Assembly: GCA_001873285.1 (NCBI GenBank) | Contig: MNYV01000094.1 | Span: 1-10,603, forward strand | Source of the DNA: Nitrospirae bacterium CG2_30_53_67 | GTDB lineage: Bacteria; CG2-30-53-67 | DNA: 10,603 nucleotides | Direction: 5' to 3' | Shown: one piece after another, positions 7,760-10,603 of the stretch | Layout: each line of letters begins with the position of its first letter | How positions within the stretch are numbered: position 1 is the stretch's first letter | Made by a program: the position numbers and the translations under genes | The notes under the pieces: model-generated | The model's input: only the letters and a program-made list of their open reading frames with translations | What the model was told of the DNA's origin: nothing | Databases searched by the model: none

Positions 7760-7824
7760 ACGGTTCTTCTCCCCTTTGGTGGGTAAAAAGGATTCAAGGG
7801 GTCCAGGGTTCAAGGGGTCAAGTG
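7760..7824 (-). repeat. 65-bp intergenic repeat, copy B
   Basis: Read on the minus strand, it opens with the same 22 bases as copy A (CACTTGACCCCTTGAACCC plus TGG) and closes with CTTTTTACCCACCAAAGGGG followed by AGAAGAACCGT, two differences from the copy A tail. It is inverted relative to A. Its tail ends about 31 bp upstream of the debranching enzyme ATG at 7728. It is the source of the spurious N-terminal extension of that gene if the ATG at 7797 is used. Confidence 0.8.
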
Positions 7825-7860
7825 AAATACTGGAACGCAAGCAAAATCTCCAGAGAAAAA

Positions 7861-7879
7861 CACTGGAACCCTTGAATCC
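7861..7879 (+). repeat. partial CCTTGA-type repeat unit
   Basis: CACTGGAACCCTTGAATCC resembles the opening of copies A and C but lacks the ACCCAC tail. It lies between the inverted copies B and C and may be a decayed unit. Confidence 0.5.
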
Positions 7880-7898
7880 AAGATGCCTTAGTGTAGTA

Positions 7899-7913
7899 GC
7901 CGTCGCAGACGGC
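7899..7913. other. small perfect hairpin
   Basis: GCCGTC, loop GCA, GACGGC: a six-base-pair perfect stem inside the segment between repeat copies B and C. No T run follows on either strand, so it is not called a terminator. Confidence 0.45.
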
Positions 7914-7982
7914 AAGGGTAAAGAAAAGCGGGACACGCGAAGCGTAACCCTAGGACCCTCGGCCCTTATGTTTTTAGCACTT

Positions 7983-8050
7983 CACTTGACCCCTGGAATC
8001 CTTGACCCCTTGACCCCTGATGTTTTCACCCACTCTTTTGGAGATGATCC
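7983..8050 (+). repeat. intergenic repeat, copy C (diverged)
   Basis: It begins CACTTGACCCCTGGAATCC, runs through CCTTGACCCC units, and ends with TTTTCACCCACTCTTTTGG followed by AGATGATCC. The order of parts is the same as in copy A, with the tail more diverged. It faces away from copy B, so B and C form an inverted pair separated by 158 bases. It is not upstream of a gene start: the next gene to the right is convergent. Confidence 0.65.
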
Positions 8051-8098
8051 ATAAAGGCAATGTATTAACGGCCCAAAGCAGAAAAAATCCTTTTATCA

Positions 8099-8124
8099 AT
8101 CCTGACCGGCCTTTTTGTCAGGAT
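8099..8124 (-). terminator. possible terminator hairpin of the DUF547 gene
   Basis: ATCCTGAC and GTCAGGAT form an eight-base-pair perfect stem with a ten-base loop. The right arm on the plus strand covers the DUF547 stop codon. On the minus strand the stem is followed by TTGATAAAAGGATTTTTT, so the T run comes about a dozen bases late for a canonical intrinsic terminator. Confidence 0.4.
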
Positions 8125-8996
8125 GAATGAAGGTCATTCAGAGACCAGTCGTAGTCCATATATTCAATCCTGAACGCTCCCTCCGTCAATGATTTTTTCA
8201 GTTCATCCGGGATATGTTCCCAGATGAAGTTCAAGGCATCACTTTTTCCCGGGGGAAGATCCTGAAAGAGTTGGTGGACGGTAAAATAGTAAAAAAAATC
8301 CTTACCAAACCAGGAAAAGATCTGAGAAAGGCAGAGGATCCTGTGTTCGGCGTCCCATCGCAGGCCGTGTTCCGGATCCGAGATGTACTTTTGTGCCTGC
8401 TGGTCCAGCATCGGCTCCAGGGTTTCGCCTTCATAGGGGATGGAGGAGAGGGGCGGGCATCCAAGGGATGCGCATACCAAGGCGAAATGGGCCCTCGGTT
8501 CTTTGAAAACCCCGCGCAGGATGGCGTGTTCAATCTGGTCCAAAGAGACGACCTGCCCCGCCGTTCTGTAAGCCGTTTTATCCCATACCCCGCCGATCTG
8601 GCGGATACTGACCTTGGGATAAAGGAGGTTCCAGCCCTTGGGCGGATACTGGTCAACAACGGCCTTGATGGTAAAAAGATTATAGGCATTGATCCAGAAG
8701 GCGATTTGTGTCTTTCGATCCCATGCCCCGTAAATCTGCCGGGAGATCCCGGCGAATTCCCTGATGCTCTCTTGGAGCAGATCCGGGTGCTGTTTAAGCC
8801 TTTCATAATCGACCCGCCCGTCTGAAACAAACTCTGTGAGGAGACGGCCCCAGGATGCATTGGGGAGCGGTTCGACCTGTCCGGCCGAGGCCGGTAAGGA
8901 AAACCCGATGCAGGCGAAAAGAACTGCAGCAACGAATATGTGAACCTTTTTGAGATGCGCAGGGAGTATCCGGACCCCTGAGACCATGATGTTCAT
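8118..8996 (-). CDS. exported DUF547 domain protein
   Basis: The 292-residue protein carries a basic, hydrophobic leader (about 16-38) with likely signal peptidase cleavage after LPASA (residue 38). The mature part is a single DUF547 domain: IAFWINAYNLFTIKAV (98-113), the conserved core HFALVCASLGCPPL (170-183, with C175 and C180), SIPYEGETLEPML, and the closing YDWSLND (282-288). DUF547 proteins are common in bacteria and their biochemical role is not established; the conserved cysteine and histidine region suggests a fold related to thiol-type enzymes, but that is not shown here. The start at 8996 has GGGAG six bases upstream. The gene stands alone: the debranching enzyme lies 389 bp downstream on the same strand beyond the repeat cluster, and the REC-GAF gene is divergent. 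Confidence 0.9.
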   Translation of the reverse strand: MNIMVSGVRILPAHLKKVHIFVAAVLFACIGFSLPASAGQVEPLPNASWGRLLTEFVSDGRVDYERLKQHPDLLQESIREFAGISRQIYGAWDRKTQIAFWINAYNLFTIKAVVDQYPPKGWNLLYPKVSIRQIGGVWDKTAYRTAGQVVSLDQIEHAILRGVFKEPRAHFALVCASLGCPPLSSIPYEGETLEPMLDQQAQKYISDPEHGLRWDAEHRILCLSQIFSWFGKDFFYYFTVHQLFQDLPPGKSDALNFIWEHIPDELKKSLTEGAFRIEYMDYDWSLNDLHSS

Positions 8997-9036
8997 TTGA
9001 TTCTCCCGAAGAAGACTTTTTCCAGTACTGCATATA

Positions 9037-9066
9037 CCTATATCTTAAGAATACCCTGTTTGGCAA
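9037..9066 (-). promoter_or_regulatory. possible promoter for the DUF547 gene
   Basis: On the minus strand TTGCCA (9061-9066) and TATAGG (9037-9042) are separated by 18 bases, about 41 bp upstream of the DUF547 start. Five of six and four of six bases match the sigma-70 consensus. It is weak but well placed. Confidence 0.3.
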
Positions 9067-9219
9067 GCGGATAGATTCTGCTCCGGCAAAGATTTTTTGA
9101 CGAATCCTTTATAGAATTCCGAGCTGGTTTAATTGGCGTAAAAACAAGAAGGTTGAGGGATGTCTCTCCTCCCGCCGCCTTGCCGCCCCTGCGGGAAAGA
9201 GCCATTCAATTGACACTTA

Positions 9220-9239
9220 TTTGTTTGTCCACAAACAAA
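9220..9239. promoter_or_regulatory. perfect 20-bp palindrome, candidate operator
   Basis: TTTGTTTGT, centre CC, ACAAACAAA: two perfect nine-base half-sites. The palindrome covers the -35 region of the putative promoter for the REC-GAF gene, the position expected of a repressor site. No regulator gene that obviously matches it lies next to it, and the motif is not one I can assign to a known family. Confidence 0.6.
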
Positions 9240-9253
9240 AAATAGGTTATAAT
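9225..9253 (+). promoter_or_regulatory. putative sigma-70 promoter of the REC-GAF gene
   Basis: TTGTCC (9225-9230, four of six consensus) is followed after 17 bases by a perfect TATAAT (9248-9253). A second overlapping TATAAT starts at 9253. Transcription would begin near 9260, leaving a very short leader before the AAGGAGG ribosome site at 9269-9275. A TTGACA at 9210 is too far from either -10 box to pair with it. Confidence 0.6.
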
Positions 9254-9280
9254 ATAATTAACATCAATAAGGAGGTTGGT

Positions 9281-10354
9281 ATGACGATGCCCGTGAGGAT
9301 CCTGATTGTGGATGACGACGCAGCAGCACGTAGGAGAATCAGAGAGGCGCTGGTTGACGGGCATTACCTCTTGGAGGAGGCATCGGACGGCCTGGATGGG
9401 ATACATAAGGTGATGGCCTTTCGTCCGGACCTGATCCTCCTGGACGTGGTCATGCCGAAGATGGATGGGCTTAAGATGTGCAAGTTCCTTCACGAGAACC
9501 TTGAGACCAGCGAGATCCCGGTCATCATGTTGACCGCCCATGGCGATAGCGCCGCTTCATTGAAAAAACTGGAACTGGGCGTCAATGACTTTATTACAAA
9601 ACCGTTTGAGGATGATGATCTCATCGTCAGGGTGAAGCGCCAGGTTGAGATCAAAGAAAAACTCGACCGATTGCTGAGCGAGAAAGAGGATCTTCATGTC
9701 ATCCAGAAGATGATTCATACCCTGTATGAAAAGAAATCCATGTATGACCTCCTCTATACCCTGGTCAGACAGATCACGGGCATGATCGAAGCGGAACGCT
9801 GTTCCTTCGTGAGGGTGAGAGAGGACCGGCAGACCGGCGTGGTGGAGGCATCGAGCGACAGCCCTGATGTGCAAAACCTTGAAATTGATCTCAAGAAGTA
9901 TCCCGAAATACTTGAAGTGGTTGATTCGAAAAAGATACTGGTTATCCAGGATATCGGGAGCGCTCCGATTATGGCCCCTGTGCGGGAGCGCCTTGAAAAG
10001 ATCCGTTTTCAGTCTCTGGTCCTGATTCCCGTGGTTCTTGGGGACAGGATCGTCGGGACGCTCCTGCTCCGTTCGGCCAGAAGCAGCAAGACCTTTACGG
10101 AAAGGGAACTTCGGTTCCTGGAGGCTATTGCCGAGGCTGCGCGGCCTGCAATCCTGAACGCCCGTCTCTTCGAGAAGATGGAAGAGAAACTCCTGAATGC
10201 GCCTGTGAAAGATCGAATCCTTGAGGACGGAAAGCTCCAGTACAATCTTCCGGTTCAGGAAAACGGTAATAGGATCATGGATCAGATCTTCCAGCTCAAG
10301 GATGAGATCCGTAGGCTTAAACAAGTCCAGCAGGAGATCCGGGAGCAGAAATAA
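9281..10354 (+). CDS. response regulator with receiver and GAF domains, no DNA-binding domain
   Basis: The 357-residue protein begins with a receiver domain (about 5-122) with D11/D12, phospho-acceptor D55 in LLDVVMPKMDG, T85 and K107 in TKPF. A linking coiled-coil helix (about 122-150) leads to a GAF domain (about 154-297), ending in the usual FTERELRFLEAIAEAA helix. A charged tail (about 331-357) looks like a short coiled coil. No helix-turn-helix, GGDEF, EAL, HD or kinase domain is present, so its output is probably through protein contact or allosteric control of a partner. The start at 9281 is fixed by AAGGAGG five bases upstream; an open frame reaches back to 9221 but would cover the promoter. 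It has no adjacent kinase; the nearest kinase is 3.7 kb away and better paired with the sigma-54 regulator. Confidence 0.92.
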   Translation: MTMPVRILIVDDDAAARRRIREALVDGHYLLEEASDGLDGIHKVMAFRPDLILLDVVMPKMDGLKMCKFLHENLETSEIPVIMLTAHGDSAASLKKLELGVNDFITKPFEDDDLIVRVKRQVEIKEKLDRLLSEKEDLHVIQKMIHTLYEKKSMYDLLYTLVRQITGMIEAERCSFVRVREDRQTGVVEASSDSPDVQNLEIDLKKYPEILEVVDSKKILVIQDIGSAPIMAPVRERLEKIRFQSLVLIPVVLGDRIVGTLLLRSARSSKTFTERELRFLEAIAEAARPAILNARLFEKMEEKLLNAPVKDRILEDGKLQYNLPVQENGNRIMDQIFQLKDEIRRLKQVQQEIREQK

Positions 10355-10358
10355 ATAT

Positions 10359-10377
10359 CCTCCGGCAAAGCCGGAGG
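10359..10377 (+). other. stem-loop just after the REC-GAF gene
   Basis: CCTCCGGC, loop AAA, GCCGGAGG: eight perfect base pairs, starting four bases after the stop codon. No T run follows, so it may act in mRNA 3'-end protection or rho-assisted termination rather than as an intrinsic terminator. Confidence 0.5.
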
Positions 10378-10382
10378 TATTA

Positions 10383-10419
10383 CGATTGCCGGCCCCTCAA
10401 AGGGGCCTGATCGCAATCG
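10383..10419. other. nested two-part hairpin
   Basis: An outer stem CGATTGC/GCAATCG (10383-10389 with 10413-10419) encloses an inner perfect stem GGCCCCT/AGGGGCC (10391-10397 with 10401-10407, loop CAA). The sequence after it on the plus strand is GTTAAAAAACA, with no T run. Confidence 0.5.
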
Positions 10420-10430
10420 GTTAAAAAACA

Positions 10431-10516
10431 CCCTCCCCTCAATCCCCTCCCATCAAGGGAGGGGAAGCCCGCCGGCAGTTCCCTCGCCCCTTGTGGGAGA
10501 GGGCAAGGGTGAGGGG
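10431..10516. repeat. GC-rich REP-like palindromic element
   Basis: Two hairpins lie side by side: TCCCCTCCC/GGGAGGGGA (10443-10451 with 10457-10465, perfect) and CCCTCGCCC/GGGAGAGGG (10481-10489 with 10495-10503, one mismatch). The outer arms CCCCTC and GAGGGG also pair. The purine/pyrimidine skew and the wording resemble multicopy extragenic palindromes common in environmental genomes. Copy number cannot be judged from one window. Confidence 0.5.
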
Positions 10517-10557
10517 TAAAGCATTTCGATTAAAGGTGCCTTTGCGGAGCAAAAATT

Positions 10558-10582
10558 CTAAATTTTATGAAGTAAAATTTAG
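10558..10582. other. perfect AT-rich inverted repeat abutting the tRNA 5' end
   Basis: CTAAATTTTA (10558-10567), loop TGAAG, TAAAATTTAG (10573-10582). All ten base pairs match, and the last G is the first base of the mature tRNA. It could be a leader hairpin in the tRNA precursor. Confidence 0.55.
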
Positions 10583-10603
10583 CGCCCGTAGCTCAGCTGG
10601 ATA
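10582..10603 (+). tRNA. tRNA, 5' part only (probably tRNA-Arg)
   Basis: GCGCCCG forms a seven-base acceptor strand, followed by T8, A9 and GCTCAGCTGGATA, the conserved D-arm start with A14 and the GG pair of the D loop. The window ends inside the D arm, so the anticodon is not visible. The acceptor sequence and D arm match those of bacterial tRNA-Arg species such as the CCG isoacceptor, so arginine is likely but not certain. Confidence 0.85.

Larger units (their letters stand above)
7729..8117. other. gene-free, repeat-rich intergenic region
   Basis: These 389 bases separate the debranching enzyme start from the DUF547 stop. They hold repeat copy B on the minus strand, copy C on the plus strand, a shorter CACTGGAACCCTTGAATCC fragment at 7861-7879, a GCCGTC/GACGGC hairpin at 7899-7913, and a hairpin at the DUF547 stop. 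Short open frames exist on both strands, but they run through the repeats and resemble no known protein, so none is called. Confidence 0.7.

Noticed and set aside
7729-7797. N-terminal extension of the debranching enzyme from the ATG at 7797
   Set aside because: The extra 23 codons are repeat copy B sequence, and a strong GGAAGGAG precedes the ATG at 7728, where family homology begins.
7825-7982. Decayed S23 gene between repeat copies B and C
   Set aside because: A short CTGGAGAT-TTG resemblance to the S23 coding DNA exists on the minus strand, but it is too short and in no continuous frame to support a pseudogene call.
9210-9253. TTGACA at 9210-9215 paired with TATAAT at 9248
   Set aside because: The spacer would be 32 bases, far outside the workable range. 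TTGTCC at 9225 gives the normal 17.
9557-10324. Open frame of 255 codons on the minus strand
   Set aside because: Antisense to the REC-GAF coding region, no ribosome site or motif.

Overview
The window looks like chromosomal DNA from an anaerobic or facultatively anaerobic, respiring Gram-negative bacterium, most likely Desulfobacterota or a neighbouring lineage such as Nitrospirota. This rests on the gene content: multiheme c-type cytochromes, a multiheme/cytochrome-b fusion, an NtrC-type sigma-54 activator, a four-helix-bundle S23 family gene, and 'CCTTGAACCC'-type intergenic repeats. No phage, transposase, plasmid or CRISPR genes are seen. The lineage is an inference; no taxonomic marker gene is complete here.

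Layout, left to right. (1) 2-205: 3' end of an S23/four-helix-bundle gene whose last codons run into a CCTTGA-rich intergenic repeat (copy A, 191-255). (2) 282-3743, + strand: a tight three-gene unit made of a small triheme periplasmic cytochrome, a sigma-54-dependent response regulator, and a heptaheme cytochrome fused to a membrane b-type cytochrome. (3) 3790-5592, - strand: a membrane histidine kinase with a large periplasmic sensor domain, convergent with the cytochrome unit. (4) 5779-7728, - strand: a glycogen debranching enzyme. (5) 7729-8117: an intergenic region of 389 bases holding repeat copy B (inverted relative to A), copy C (direct relative to A) and a shorter fragment. (6) 8118-8996, - strand: an exported DUF547 protein. 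(7) 9281-10354, + strand: a REC-GAF response regulator behind a promoter-like sequence that carries a perfect 20-bp palindrome. (8) 10355-10581: palindromic, non-coding sequence. (9) 10582 to the end: the 5' part of a tRNA gene, probably tRNA-Arg.

The clearest functional module is the cytochrome/regulator cluster. A quinone-reactive b-type membrane domain linked to seven c-hemes, plus a separate triheme carrier, would move electrons between the quinone pool and the periplasm. A sigma-54 activator is encoded between the two cytochrome genes and a histidine kinase lies next door, so expression of this chain is probably controlled by an envelope or periplasmic signal. The kinase-regulator pairing is inferred from proximity only.

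The main structural surprise is the 65-bp repeat present as inverted copies at both edges of the 7.5-kb segment 256-7759. Each copy ends about 30 bp upstream of a start codon, and copy A also supplies the stop codon of the S23 gene.
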